64,000 bases of DNA from contig NZ_JAQIYM010000009.1 in assembly GCF_028823535.1 (NCBI RefSeq), positions 186,001-250,000 of the forward strand. Direction: 5' to 3'. This document shows positions 8,636 to 17,705 of the stretch, in pieces. The DNA is from Pseudomonas serbica. GTDB taxonomy: Bacteria; Pseudomonadota; Gammaproteobacteria; Pseudomonadales; Pseudomonadaceae. The notes below the pieces were generated by a model. It was not told the origin of the DNA. It saw nothing but the letters and a program-made list of their open reading frames with translations, and did no database searches. Numbering within the stretch: position 1 is the stretch's first letter; each line of letters begins with the position of its first letter. The position numbers were made by a program, and so were the translations under genes.

Positions 8636-10063
8636 ATGCCCTCGCTGCCTCTTCGCTTGTCCGCACTGCTGCTGGCCCTGGGCCTGAGTGCCTGCGATGA
8701 CGCCCCGAAGTTCACCCAGGCCGAACCCGGTGAAGCCCGCTCCGGCGGCGGCACGACGGTGCGCAAGACCGATCAGAACGCCTTTTCGCTGCCCTCCGCC
8801 AACCTGCCGCCGTCGCGGCGCGTGGACTTCAGCGTCGGCAACAGTTTCTTTCGCAGCCCCTGGGTGATCGCGCCGTCGACCACCACCGCCCGCGACGGCC
8901 TCGGCCCGCTGTTCAACACCAATGCCTGCCAGGGCTGCCATATCAAGGACGGTCGCGGCCACCCGCCGCCTGCCGATGCGTCGAATGCCGTGTCGATGCT
9001 GGTACGCCTGTCGATTCCCGACACCCCGGCCTATGCCAACGTCATCGAGCAACAGGGTGTCGTGCCGGAGCCGGTCTATGGCGGGCAGTTCCAGGACATG
9101 GCCGTGCCCGGGGTCACGCCGGAAGGCAAGGTGCGGGTCGACTACACGCCCGTCACGGTTCGTTTCAAGGACGGTACCCAAGTCGAGCTGCGCAAACCGA
9201 GCCTGAACATCACCCAGCTGAACTACGGCCCGATGCACCCCGACACGCGATTCTCGGCACGGGTGGCGCCACCGATGATTGGCCTGGGCTTGCTGGAGGC
9301 CATCCCGGAAGAGGCGATCCTGGCCAACGCCCAAGCCCAGGCGAAGGACGACAACGGCATCGCCGGACGTCCTAATCAGGTTTGGGATGATGCGCAGCAG
9401 AAGACCGTGATGGGGCGATTTGGCTGGAAAGCCGGGCAACCGAACCTCAATCAACAAAATGTCCACGCGTTTTCCGGTGACATGGGCCTCACGACCCGCC
9501 TGCGACCCTTTGACGACTGCTCCGACGCGCAAACGGCCTGCAAACAGGCGCCGAGCGGCAACGGCCCCGATGGCGAGCCGGAAGTCAGCGACAACATCCT
9601 GCGCCTGGTGCTGTTCTATACCCGCAACCTCGCTGTGCCGGCGCGCCGCGATGTCGCCACGCCCGAGGTGCTGGCCGGCAAGACCCTGTTCTACCAGGCT
9701 GGCTGCCAGTCCTGTCACACCCCCAAGTACACCACCGCCGCCAACGCCGCCGAACCTGAGCTGGCCAATCAAGTGATTCGCCCGTACAGCGATTTGCTGC
9801 TGCATGACATGGGCGACGGCCTGGCCGACCACCGCACCGAGTTCCAGGCCAGTGGCCGCGACTGGCGGACCCCGCCGTTGTGGGGCATCGGTTTGACCCA
9901 AGCGGTCAGTGGCCACACCCAGTTCCTGCATGACGGCCGCGCCCGCAACCTGCTTGAAGCCGTGCTCTGGCATGGCGGCGAGGCAAAGGCGGCGCAGCAA
10001 CAGGTTTTGTCTTTCAATGCCGAGCAGCGTGCTGCGCTGCTGGCGTTTTTGAATTCCCTTTAA
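8636..10063 (+). CDS. Di-heme cytochrome lipoprotein, DUF1111 (thiol-oxidoreductase-like) family
   Basis: The 475-residue protein has a lipoprotein signal ending in LSAC (MPSLPLRLSALLLALGLSAC) and two c-type heme motifs, CQGCH at 98-102 and CQSCH at 357-361. The spacing resembles MauG/bacterial di-heme peroxidase relatives grouped as DUF1111. It should act in the periplasm as a redox protein paired with the two imelysins, plausibly in iron oxidation or uptake, although substrate and partners are inferred. ATG 8636 is used because GCAGGA sits 6 bases upstream; an in-frame TTG at 8600 would spoil the lipoprotein signal. The gene corresponds to PA4371 by order. Its spacing to the next gene (26 bp) indicates an operon. 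Confidence 0.85.
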   Translation: MPSLPLRLSALLLALGLSACDDAPKFTQAEPGEARSGGGTTVRKTDQNAFSLPSANLPPSRRVDFSVGNSFFRSPWVIAPSTTTARDGLGPLFNTNACQGCHIKDGRGHPPPADASNAVSMLVRLSIPDTPAYANVIEQQGVVPEPVYGGQFQDMAVPGVTPEGKVRVDYTPVTVRFKDGTQVELRKPSLNITQLNYGPMHPDTRFSARVAPPMIGLGLLEAIPEEAILANAQAQAKDDNGIAGRPNQVWDDAQQKTVMGRFGWKAGQPNLNQQNVHAFSGDMGLTTRLRPFDDCSDAQTACKQAPSGNGPDGEPEVSDNILRLVLFYTRNLAVPARRDVATPEVLAGKTLFYQAGCQSCHTPKYTTAANAAEPELANQVIRPYSDLLLHDMGDGLADHRTEFQASGRDWRTPPLWGIGLTQAVSGHTQFLHDGRARNLLEAVLWHGGEAKAAQQQVLSFNAEQRAALLAFLNSL

Positions 10064-10089
10064 TACCCATCTTCCAGCGGGAGCCCGAC

Positions 10090-11154
10090 ATGTTTCGTCC
10101 CAAATTGTTGTTCACCAGCCTTGCCGCGCTAGCCCTGGGCGCCTGTTCGCCGCAGGATCCGCAAGCCGTCACCTCGGCGGCGATCGCCAAGTCAGTGATT
10201 CTGCCCACCTACACTCGCTGGGTTGAAGCAGACCGCCAGTTGGCTGTCAGCGCTCTCGCCTACTGCGAAGGCAAGGAAACCCTGGATACCGCCAGGGCTG
10301 ACTTCCTGCACGCGCAAAAAGCCTGGGCCGAGCTGCAACCCCTGCTGATCGGTCCACTGGCCGAGGGCAACCGTGCCTGGCAGGTGCAATTCTGGCCGGA
10401 CAAAAAGAACCTGGTGGGTCGTCAGGTCGAACAACTGGTCACCGCGCAACCGCAGATCGACGCCGCTGCACTGGCCAAGTCCAGCGTGGTGGTGCAAGGC
10501 CTGTCGGCCTACGAATACATCCTGTTCGACAGCAAGCCTGATGTGGCCAACGCCGAGCAGAAAGCCAAGTACTGCCCACTGCTGATCGCCATTGGCGAGC
10601 GCCAGAAACAGCTGGCCGAAGAGATTCTCAAGAGCTGGAACAACACCGACGGCATGCTCGCGCAGATGAGCAAGTTCCCGAACCAGCGTTACGCCGACTC
10701 CCACGAAGCAATCGCCGATCTGCTGCGCGTGCAGGTCACCGCCCTCGATAGCTTGAAGAAGAAGCTCGGCACCCCGATGGGCCGCCAGAGCAAGGGTGTG
10801 CCGCAGCCGTTCCAGGCCGATGCCTGGCGCAGCCAGTCGTCCCTGACCAGTCTCGAAGCCAGCCTCGCCGCCGCCAAAACAGTGTGGGAAGGTGTCGACA
10901 ACAAAGGCCTGCGCGGCCTGTTGCCGAGCGAACAGAAACCCCTGGTCGACAAGATCGACGCGGCCTACGCCGCTTCGTTGAAACTGTTCGCCAGCAGCCA
11001 GCGCTCGTTGACCGAAATGCTCAGCGACGACGCCGGTCGCCAGCAGCTCAACGATCTCTACGACAGCCTCAACGTCGTCCATCGCCTGCACGAAGGCGAG
11101 CTGGCCAAGGCGCTGGGCATTCAACTGGGCTTCAATGCCAACGACGGTGACTGA
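10090..11154 (+). CDS. Second imelysin-family lipoprotein
   Basis: The 354-residue protein has a lipoprotein signal with lipobox LGAC (MFRPKLLFTSLAALALGAC) and an imelysin fold. The motif that is GxHxxE in the first imelysin of this window reads GLSAYE here (residues 137-142), so the histidine is replaced by serine and only the glutamate remains. This suggests a non-equivalent role, perhaps a scaffold or altered metal site. It follows the di-heme gene by 26 bp and overlaps the next gene by one base (TGATG), so it is part of a translationally coupled operon matching PA4371-PA4373. Confidence 0.85.
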   Translation: MFRPKLLFTSLAALALGACSPQDPQAVTSAAIAKSVILPTYTRWVEADRQLAVSALAYCEGKETLDTARADFLHAQKAWAELQPLLIGPLAEGNRAWQVQFWPDKKNLVGRQVEQLVTAQPQIDAAALAKSSVVVQGLSAYEYILFDSKPDVANAEQKAKYCPLLIAIGERQKQLAEEILKSWNNTDGMLAQMSKFPNQRYADSHEAIADLLRVQVTALDSLKKKLGTPMGRQSKGVPQPFQADAWRSQSSLTSLEASLAAAKTVWEGVDNKGLRGLLPSEQKPLVDKIDAAYAASLKLFASSQRSLTEMLSDDAGRQQLNDLYDSLNVVHRLHEGELAKALGIQLGFNANDGD

Positions 11155-12269
11155 TGAGGGCCAGTTCCATGCTGCGACGCCAGGCGCTGAAGTTAGGGAG
11201 TTTGCTGCTGGGTGCGGTGACACTGGGCGGCTGGACGCTGTCCAGGCACAAGGATCAAAGCCCGCTGCTGCTCTCCGCGCGGGACGATACCGACGGCAAG
11301 CATTACGCCGTCGGTTACCGGCTGGACGGCACCCGGGTGTTTGCCACCCAGGTCGACCAGCGCTGCCATGACATCATCAACCACCCTGCGTTGCCGATCG
11401 CGCTGTTCGTTGCCCGCCGTCCCGGCACCGAGAGCTACCTGATCGACTTGCGCGACGGCACGCTGCTGCAAACCCTGAAGTCGCAGGCGAACCGGCACTT
11501 CTACGGCCATGCGGTGATTCACCACAGCGGCAACTGGCTGTATGCCACCGAAAACGACACCAGCGATCCGGGTCGCGGCCTGCTCGGTGTGTACACGTTC
11601 GAAGGCGAACGGCTGGTGCACAGCGGCGAGATTTCCACCCATGGCATCGGCCCGCATCAAGTGTCGTGGATGCCCGATGGCGAAACCCTGGTGGTGGCCA
11701 ACGGCGGCATCCGCACCGAAGCCGAAAGCCGGGTCGAGATGAACCTCAATGCGATGGAGCCGAGCCTTGTCCTGATGCAGCGCGACGGCACCCTGCTGAG
11801 CAAGGAATCCCTCGGCCAGCAAATGAACAGCGTGCGTCACCTGGGCATTGCCAGCGACGGCACCATCGTCGCCGGCCAACAATTCATGGGGGCGGCTCAC
11901 GAGCACTCGGAGCTGCTGGCGATCAAGCGTCCCGGCCAGCCGTTCGTGGCGTTCCCAGTGCCTGAGCATCAACTGCAGGCCATGGGGCATTACACCGCCA
12001 GCGTTGCAGTGCACAGTGAATTGCGCCTGGTCGCATTGACCGCGCCTCGAGGCAATCGCTTCTTCATCTGGGACCTGGACAGCGGCGAAGTGCGTCTGGA
12101 CGCGCCCCTGCCCGATTGCGCCGGCGTAGGCGCGGTGGCCGATGGTTTTGTCGTGACCTCGGGCCAGGGGCGCTGCCGGTACTACGATTGCCGCCAGGCA
12201 AACCTCGTTGCAAAACCCCTGGAGCTGCCGGCGGGGCTCTGGGACAACCATTTGCACCTGATGGCTTGA
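11154..12269 (+). CDS. DUF1513 beta-propeller-like protein with Tat signal
   Basis: The 371-residue protein begins with a twin-arginine type leader (LRRQALKLGSLLLGAVTLGG), so it is probably exported folded through Tat. The body contains propeller-like segments such as HFYGHAVIHHSGNWLYATEND and GIGPHQVSWMPDGETLVVANGG, typical of DUF1513. It is the last gene of the imelysin/DUF1111 operon (PA4373 by order). Its start codon overlaps the stop of the preceding imelysin. Its function is unknown; the context suggests periplasmic iron or redox chemistry. An internal ATG at 11169 just before LRRQ is an alternative start. Confidence 0.8.
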   Translation: MRASSMLRRQALKLGSLLLGAVTLGGWTLSRHKDQSPLLLSARDDTDGKHYAVGYRLDGTRVFATQVDQRCHDIINHPALPIALFVARRPGTESYLIDLRDGTLLQTLKSQANRHFYGHAVIHHSGNWLYATENDTSDPGRGLLGVYTFEGERLVHSGEISTHGIGPHQVSWMPDGETLVVANGGIRTEAESRVEMNLNAMEPSLVLMQRDGTLLSKESLGQQMNSVRHLGIASDGTIVAGQQFMGAAHEHSELLAIKRPGQPFVAFPVPEHQLQAMGHYTASVAVHSELRLVALTAPRGNRFFIWDLDSGEVRLDAPLPDCAGVGAVADGFVVTSGQGRCRYYDCRQANLVAKPLELPAGLWDNHLHLMA

Positions 12270-12275
12270 TGGAGA

Positions 12276-12379
12276 TCCTGTAGGAGCTGGCTTGTCGGGT
12301 CGCCGCATCGCAGCGAAGAGGTCCGAAAGATCGCTGCAAATCCAGCGGCCCCTTCGCCGGCAAGCCGGCTCCTGCAGAT
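12276..12379. repeat. REP-like inverted repeat pair
   Basis: GTAGGAGCTGGCTTGTCGG near 12280-12298 is mirrored by CCGGCAAGCCGGCTCCTGC at 12357-12375, with an inner CGCAGCGA/TCGCTGC pair. It is a different subtype from the other two REP doublets in the window. It separates the DUF1513 gene from the efflux operon. Confidence 0.8.
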
Positions 12380-12474
12380 AGGGGGAAGCCCCAAAAACAT
12401 CCATTGGAATCACCCGCGGAGTCGGGGTAAGGTTCCCAACTGTCTCACCTGATTTTCTCCAAGGAACTGGAATT

Positions 12475-13623
12475 ATGCTGCGTCGCCGCATGCTGATCAT
12501 GTTGGGTGTTGTTCTGTTGATCGTGCTGGTCCTGGCCGGTTACAAAGCCTTCTCCATCTACACGATGATCCAAGGCTTCTCCGCGCCAAAACCGCCGATC
12601 AGCGTCGCCGTGGCCACGGCAACCGAACGTCCGTGGCAAGCCCGCCTGCCCACGGTCGGCACACTCAAGGCGCTGCAAGGCGTGGACCTGAGCCTGGAGA
12701 CCGACGGCACGGTCGTCGATCTGCAGTTCGAGTCCGGGCAGAAAGTCAAAGCCGGTCAACCGCTGTTACGCCTGGACAGCGCCGTAGAAAGCGCCCTGCT
12801 CGAAACTGCCCAGGCCGATCTCGGGCTGGCCCAACTTGATTACGGTCGCGGTAGCCAGCTGGTGGGCAGCCAGGCCATTTCCAAAGGCGAGTTCGATCGA
12901 CTGTCGGCGGTACTGAAAAAGAGCAAGGCCACGGTCAATCAACTGAAGGCAGCGCTCGGCAAAAAAAGTATCGTCGCCCCCTTCAGCGGAACCATCGGCA
13001 TTCGTCAGGTGGACGTTGGCGACTACCTGGCCAGTGGCACCATGATTGCCACCCTGCAGGACCTCAGCAGTCTCTACGTCGATTTTTTCGTGCCAGAGCA
13101 GTCGGTACCGAAGGTCGCCATCGGCCAGCCGGTGGAAATCGTCGTCGCGGCCTACCCGTCCCGGACCTTCCCCGGCACCATCAGTGCAATCAACCCGAAG
13201 CTGGAGAACAGCACGCGCAACATGCAGGTCCGCGCGACCCTGGCCAACCCCGATGGCCAGCTGCTGCCTGGCATGTTCGCCAGCCTGCAAGTGATGTTGC
13301 CCGACCCGCAACCGAGCATCGTCGTGCCGGAAAGCGCGATCACCTACACGCTCTACGGCAATTCCCTTTACGTAGTCGCAGAGAAAAAAGCCGAAGACGG
13401 CAGCCTCGAAAAAGACGACAAGGGCCAGCCGGTCCTGATCGCTGAACGGCGGTTCATTGAAACCGGTGAACGCCGCGACGGCCTGGTGGTGATCAGCAAA
13501 GGTGTAAAAAGCGGCGAGAAAGTGGTCACGGCCGGCCAGATCAAACTGGACAGCGGTGCGCACATCGCCATCAGCGACGACAAGACCCTGGCCGAGAAGA
13601 ACAGTCAGCCTCGCGCTGATTGA
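12475..13623 (+). CDS. mexV: RND efflux periplasmic adaptor (MexV-like)
   Basis: The 382-residue membrane fusion protein has an N-terminal transmembrane anchor (residues 8-28) with no lipobox. A biotinyl-lipoyl domain follows (VDLSLETDGTVVDLQFESG), with a helical hairpin, then a beta-barrel region (VGDYLASGTMIATLQDLSSLYVDF). It would connect the inner-membrane pump encoded next to an outer-membrane channel. A 14-bp gap to the pump gene indicates one operon. The MexV assignment rests on its place after the DUF1513 gene, matching PA4373-PA4375. A charged insert (KKAEDGSLEKDDKGQP, about 304-319) lies in the membrane-proximal domain. No outer-membrane component is encoded here; MexVW is known to use OprM. 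Confidence 0.8.
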   Translation: MLRRRMLIMLGVVLLIVLVLAGYKAFSIYTMIQGFSAPKPPISVAVATATERPWQARLPTVGTLKALQGVDLSLETDGTVVDLQFESGQKVKAGQPLLRLDSAVESALLETAQADLGLAQLDYGRGSQLVGSQAISKGEFDRLSAVLKKSKATVNQLKAALGKKSIVAPFSGTIGIRQVDVGDYLASGTMIATLQDLSSLYVDFFVPEQSVPKVAIGQPVEIVVAAYPSRTFPGTISAINPKLENSTRNMQVRATLANPDGQLLPGMFASLQVMLPDPQPSIVVPESAITYTLYGNSLYVVAEKKAEDGSLEKDDKGQPVLIAERRFIETGERRDGLVVISKGVKSGEKVVTAGQIKLDSGAHIAISDDKTLAEKNSQPRAD

Positions 13624-13637
13624 TCAAGGAACCCCCA

Positions 13638-16600
13638 ATGGCTTTTACCGACCCGTTCATCCGTCGCCCGGTGCTCGCCACCGTGGTCAGCCTGTTGATT
13701 GTGCTGCTGGGCTTTCAGGCATGGAGCAAATTGCCGCTGCGCCAATACCCGCAAATGGAAAATGCGCTGATCACGGTCACCACCGCGTACCCCGGGGCCA
13801 ACGCCGAAACCATCCAGGGCTACATCACCCAACCGCTGCAACAGAGCCTGGCCAGCGCCGAGGGTATCGACTACATGACCTCGGTCAGTCGCCAGAACTT
13901 CTCGGTGATCTCGATCTACGCCCGTATCGGCTCCAACAGCGACCGCCTGTTCACCGAGCTGCTGGCCAAGGCCAATGAGGTCAAGAACCAGCTGCCCCAG
14001 GACGCCGAAGACCCGGTGCTGAGCAAGGAAGCTGCCGACGCGTCTGCGCTGATGTACATCAGTTTCTTCAGCAAGGAACTGAGCAACCCGCAGATTACCG
14101 ACTACCTGTCGCGAGTCATCCAGCCGAAACTGGCGACGCTGCCGGGCATGGCCGAAGCCGAGATTCTCGGCAACCAGGTATTCGCCATGCGCCTGTGGCT
14201 GGATCCGGCGAAGCTGGCCGGTTTCGGCCTCAGTGCCAGCGACGTGACCAACGCGGTACGCCAGTACAACTTCCTTTCCGCCGCCGGCGAATTGAAAGGC
14301 GAGTATGTGGTCACCAGCATCAACGCCAACACCGAACTCAAATCCGCCGAAGCCTTCGCCGCCATCCCGCTCAAGGTCGACGGTGACAGTCGCGTGTTGC
14401 TGCGCGATGTCGCGCGGGTCGAGATGGGGGCGGAGAACTACGACAGCATCAGCTCGTTCGGCGGTACGCCCTCGGTGTACATCGGCATCAAGGCCACGCC
14501 CGCGGCCAACCCGCTGGACGTGATCAAGGAAGTGCGCAAGCTCATGCCGGAGCTGCAGGACCAGCTGCCGCCCAACCTCAAGGGCGAGATTGCCTACGAC
14601 GCCACGCTGTTCATCCAGGCGTCGATCAACGAAGTGATCAAGACCCTGTTCGAAGCGGTGTTGATCGTGATCGTCGTGGTGTTCCTGTTCCTCGGTGCGT
14701 TGCGCTCGGTGGTGATCCCGGTGGTCACCATTCCGCTGTCGATGATCGGCGTGATGTTCTTCATGCAGATGATGGGTTATTCCCTGAACCTGCTGACCCT
14801 GTTGGCCATGGTGCTGGCCATCGGCCTGGTGGTGGACGACGCCATCGTGGTGGTGGAAAACATCCACCGTCACATCGAGGAAGGCAAGACACCGCTGGAC
14901 GCCGCCATCGAGGGCGCCCGGGAAATCGCCATGCCGGTGGTCTCGATGACCATCACCCTGGCGGCGGTGTATGCGCCGATCGGCTTCCTGACCGGTCTTA
15001 CGGGGGCGTTGTTCAAGGAGTTCGCCCTGACCCTGGCCGGTGCGGTGGTGATTTCCGGCATCGTCGCCCTGACCCTGTCGCCGATGATGTGCGCCCTGCT
15101 GCTGCGCCATGACGAAAACCCCACGGGCCTGGCCCATCGCCTGGACACGATTTTCGAAAGCCTCAAGCGCCGTTACCAGAGCATGCTGCACGGCACCCTC
15201 AACACCCGGCCGGTGGTGCTGGTGTTCGCGGTGATCGTGTTGTGCCTGATTCCGGTGCTGCTCAAGTTCACCAAGTCGGAACTGGCACCGGATGAGGACC
15301 AGGGCATCATTTTCATGCTGGCCAACGCCCCCCAACCGACCAACCTCGACTACCTGAATACCTACACCGACGAGTTCATCACGATCTTCAAGGCGTTTCC
15401 CGAGTACTACTCGTCGTTCCAGATCAACGGTTTCAATGGCGTGCAATCGGGCATCGGCGGTTTCCTGCTCAAGCCCTGGAATGACCGCAGCCGCACGCAA
15501 ATGGAAATCCTGCCCGAAGTCCAGGCCAAGCTGGCAAGCATTTCCGGGTTGCAGGTGTTCGGCTTCAACCTGCCTTCCCTGCCCGGCACCGGCGAGGGGT
15601 TGCCGTTCCAGTTCGTCATCAACACCGCCAACGATTACGAGTTGCTGCTGCAGGTGATCGACCGGGTGAAAAAACGCGCGATGGAGTCCGGCAAATTCGC
15701 CTTCGTCGACGTCGACCTGGCCTTCGACAAGCCGGAAGTGGTGGTGGATATCGATCGTGCCAAGGCCGCCCAGATGGGTGTGTCGATGCAGGACCTGGGC
15801 GGGACACTGGCGACATTGCTGGGCGAAGCGGAAATCAACCGTTTCACCGTTGATGGGCGCAGCTACAAGGTCATTGCCCAGGTCGAACGTCCCTTCCGCG
15901 ACAACCCCGACTGGCTGAACAATTACTACGTGAAGAACACCCAGGGTGAACTGCTCGCCCTGTCGACCCTGATCAGCGTGACCGACCGGGCGCGGCCGCG
16001 ACAACTGAACCAGTTCCAGCAACTCAACTCGGCGATCCTGTCCGGGGTGCCGCTGGTGAGCATGGGGGAAGCCATCGACGCCGTGCGTCAGATCGCCCGG
16101 GAAGAAGCTCCGGCAGGCTTTGCCTTCGACTATGCCGGCGCATCCCGGCAATACGTCCAGGAAGGCAGTGCGCTGTGGGTCACCTTCGCCCTGGCATTGG
16201 CGATCATTTTCCTGGTGCTGGCAGCACAGTTCGAAAGCTTTCGCGACCCGCTGGTGATCCTGGTGACCGTACCGCTGTCGATTTGCGGCGCTTTGCTGCC
16301 GTTGTTCCTCGGCTGGTCAAGCATGAACATCTATACCCAGGTGGGGTTGGTGACGTTGATCGGCCTGATCAGCAAGCACGGGATCCTGATCGTCCAGTTC
16401 GCCAACCAGTTGCGCAAGGACAAAGGCCTGACGCCCCGGGAGGCAGTGGAGGAAGCTGCGGCCATTCGTCTGCGCCCGGTATTGATGACCACGGCGGCGA
16501 TGGTGTTCGGCATGGTGCCCTTGATCGTCGCCACGGGGGCGGGCGCGGTGAGCCGGTTTGACATCGGTACGGTCATCGCCACCGGGATGTCGATCGGTAC

Positions 16601-16670
16601 GCTGTTCACGCTGTTCGTGTTGCCCTGCGTGTACACGCTGCTGGCCAGATCCGATAAACCCTCACGCTAA
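13638..16670 (+). CDS. mexW: RND multidrug efflux pump, inner-membrane transporter (MexW-like)
   Basis: This is a 1010-residue hydrophobe/amphiphile efflux (HAE1) transporter with the usual two halves of six membrane helices and two large periplasmic loops. The proton-relay helix reads IGLVVDDAIVVVENIHRH, with the paired aspartates in helix 4. Other HAE1 features are RRPVLATV at the N-terminus and the GLISKHGILIVQFAN segment of helix 10. It is coupled to the adaptor upstream. ATG 13638 is used, since an in-frame start at 13620 would place the protein start upstream of AAGGA. Substrates cannot be read from the sequence; MexW exports several antibiotics in P. aeruginosa. Confidence 0.85.
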   Translation: MAFTDPFIRRPVLATVVSLLIVLLGFQAWSKLPLRQYPQMENALITVTTAYPGANAETIQGYITQPLQQSLASAEGIDYMTSVSRQNFSVISIYARIGSNSDRLFTELLAKANEVKNQLPQDAEDPVLSKEAADASALMYISFFSKELSNPQITDYLSRVIQPKLATLPGMAEAEILGNQVFAMRLWLDPAKLAGFGLSASDVTNAVRQYNFLSAAGELKGEYVVTSINANTELKSAEAFAAIPLKVDGDSRVLLRDVARVEMGAENYDSISSFGGTPSVYIGIKATPAANPLDVIKEVRKLMPELQDQLPPNLKGEIAYDATLFIQASINEVIKTLFEAVLIVIVVVFLFLGALRSVVIPVVTIPLSMIGVMFFMQMMGYSLNLLTLLAMVLAIGLVVDDAIVVVENIHRHIEEGKTPLDAAIEGAREIAMPVVSMTITLAAVYAPIGFLTGLTGALFKEFALTLAGAVVISGIVALTLSPMMCALLLRHDENPTGLAHRLDTIFESLKRRYQSMLHGTLNTRPVVLVFAVIVLCLIPVLLKFTKSELAPDEDQGIIFMLANAPQPTNLDYLNTYTDEFITIFKAFPEYYSSFQINGFNGVQSGIGGFLLKPWNDRSRTQMEILPEVQAKLASISGLQVFGFNLPSLPGTGEGLPFQFVINTANDYELLLQVIDRVKKRAMESGKFAFVDVDLAFDKPEVVVDIDRAKAAQMGVSMQDLGGTLATLLGEAEINRFTVDGRSYKVIAQVERPFRDNPDWLNNYYVKNTQGELLALSTLISVTDRARPRQLNQFQQLNSAILSGVPLVSMGEAIDAVRQIAREEAPAGFAFDYAGASRQYVQEGSALWVTFALALAIIFLVLAAQFESFRDPLVILVTVPLSICGALLPLFLGWSSMNIYTQVGLVTLIGLISKHGILIVQFANQLRKDKGLTPREAVEEAAAIRLRPVLMTTAAMVFGMVPLIVATGAGAVSRFDIGTVIATGMSIGTLFTLFVLPCVYTLLARSDKPSR

Positions 16671-16701
16671 GATCGTTCCCACGCAGAGCGTCGGAACGAT
16701 C
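16671..16701. repeat. Short extragenic palindrome (GATCGTTCC type)
   Basis: GATCGTTCC at 16671-16679 is mirrored by GGAACGATC at 16693-16701, around ACGCAGAGCG. I recognise this as a frequently recurring Pseudomonas intergenic palindrome. It lies directly after the mexW stop. Confidence 0.65.
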
Positions 16702-16712
16702 AACACCAACAA

Positions 16713-16740
16713 AAAAGGCCTCGCATGAGCGAGGCCTTTT
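16713..16740. terminator. Bidirectional terminator after mexW
   Basis: AAAAGGCCTCGC and GCGAGGCCTTTT form a 12-bp stem with an ATGA loop, with A and T tracts on the two sides. It can end both mexW and the small minus-strand gene. Confidence 0.85.
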
Positions 16741-16758
16741 ATTTTGGCTTTGATCTGT

Positions 16759-16986
16759 TCAACTTTGCGGCCTCAGTCCTTGAGAAAGCCCGAACATGAA
16801 CAGCAACAAATCATGATCGGGTTGAGTGGCCACGGATGCCTTGGCAACCCGTGGCAACGGACAGTGCGCGTCACCCTGCACTGAACTGAGGACTTGCGTG
16901 CGGGGCTGCTCCCATGCCGCCACCGCGAGTGAAGCAACTGCCAAGGCTCCTACGAGAAACAAACCTCGCGCAACTTCAAGTTTCAT
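16759..16986 (-). CDS. Small exported protein of unknown function
   Basis: This 75-residue open frame begins MKLEVARGLFLVGALAVASLAVA, a clear Sec-type signal peptide or membrane anchor, followed by a short polar part with a single cysteine. AAAGG lies about 9 bases before the start. It is immediately downstream of inaA with a 2-bp gap, so it is probably the last gene of the ColRS-linked envelope operon. I do not recognise a family. The signal peptide and tight spacing are the reasons to believe it is expressed. Confidence 0.55.
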   Translation of the reverse strand: MKLEVARGLFLVGALAVASLAVAAWEQPRTQVLSSVQGDAHCPLPRVAKASVATQPDHDLLLFMFGLSQGLRPQS

Positions 16987-16988
16987 TG

Positions 16989-17702
16989 CTATAAACCTTT
17001 GATAGCGCTGCCAAACGCCGTCTCATAAAAATAGACGAGTTTCTTCCAGTCCGTCGAGCTGAATGACGAGTGGCGGCGCAGCTGCTTCATGTCATGGGCA
17101 GCCGCCTGCCGAGCGGTCAATCGCTGTCGGCACTTCTCCAGATCGATCAAGGCAACTTCCACTTTGGCAGCCTCGCCCTCCCCGGTGACGCGAACAAATA
17201 CGTGCTTGATATAGATGCAGCTGTGTTGCCAGCGCCCCTTGTGCATGCGCGCCAGGTTCTCGGCCAGGTCCTTGAGCACACGATCGTGCACAGCCTCGCC
17301 ATGGCGCTCGCGTCCACCACCCTCGTACCACTTCTCGATTTCCTCGAAGCCGTCCAGGGACTTGGTCACCAGCAATGCGCGCCATTTATGCACGGGATCG
17401 CGTTGCGCTTCGCAGAAAACGATTTCCGGAACTCGCACATTGAGTAGGCGAAGGCCGGTGAGTGCATCACGCTCGCGCAACACCGTCGGCCGTCCGAAGG
17501 GGTGCAATAGACCCCGATGGATATGGCCGGTCTGGCGTTTTACGTAGAGCAGTTGTCCATCACTGCCCATCAGGCGCTGCACACCACTCTCACCGCCACG
17601 CCGGACATTGGGCTCTTCCACCCACTCTCCGCGCTGACTCCAGAAATAATCGAATCGATCCTGGGAAGCGACATCCGATGCTGCTGCACACTGCTCTGCC
17701 AT
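16989..17702 (-). CDS. inaA: InaA/WapQ-like lipopolysaccharide kinase-family protein
   Basis: The 237-residue protein has a small protein-kinase-like fold of the Kdo/WaaP lipopolysaccharide kinase superfamily. Visible elements are a beta-strand lysine (LLYVKRQTG), RERDALTGLRLLNVRVPE, a catalytic-loop-like stretch LARMHKGRWQHSCIYIKHVFV, and the DLE metal-binding element in ALIDLEKCR. It may phosphorylate core heptose, as proposed for WapQ. Position and order match PA4378 inaA and the colRS-linked wapQ of P. fluorescens. It lies 3 bp after the methyltransferase gene, in the same operon. Confidence 0.8.
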   Translation of the reverse strand: MAEQCAAASDVASQDRFDYFWSQRGEWVEEPNVRRGGESGVQRLMGSDGQLLYVKRQTGHIHRGLLHPFGRPTVLRERDALTGLRLLNVRVPEIVFCEAQRDPVHKWRALLVTKSLDGFEEIEKWYEGGGRERHGEAVHDRVLKDLAENLARMHKGRWQHSCIYIKHVFVRVTGEGEAAKVEVALIDLEKCRQRLTARQAAAHDMKQLRRHSSFSSTDWKKLVYFYETAFGSAIKGL

Positions 17703-17705
17703 CTG

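Noticed and set aside
13605..16151. Open frame of 848 codons antisense to mexW, and similar long frames opposite metG (27222-29741), bifA (1038-2450) and groEL
   Set aside because: They mirror the codon bias of the real GC-rich genes, have His/Gln/Val-rich nonsense composition and no ribosome binding site.
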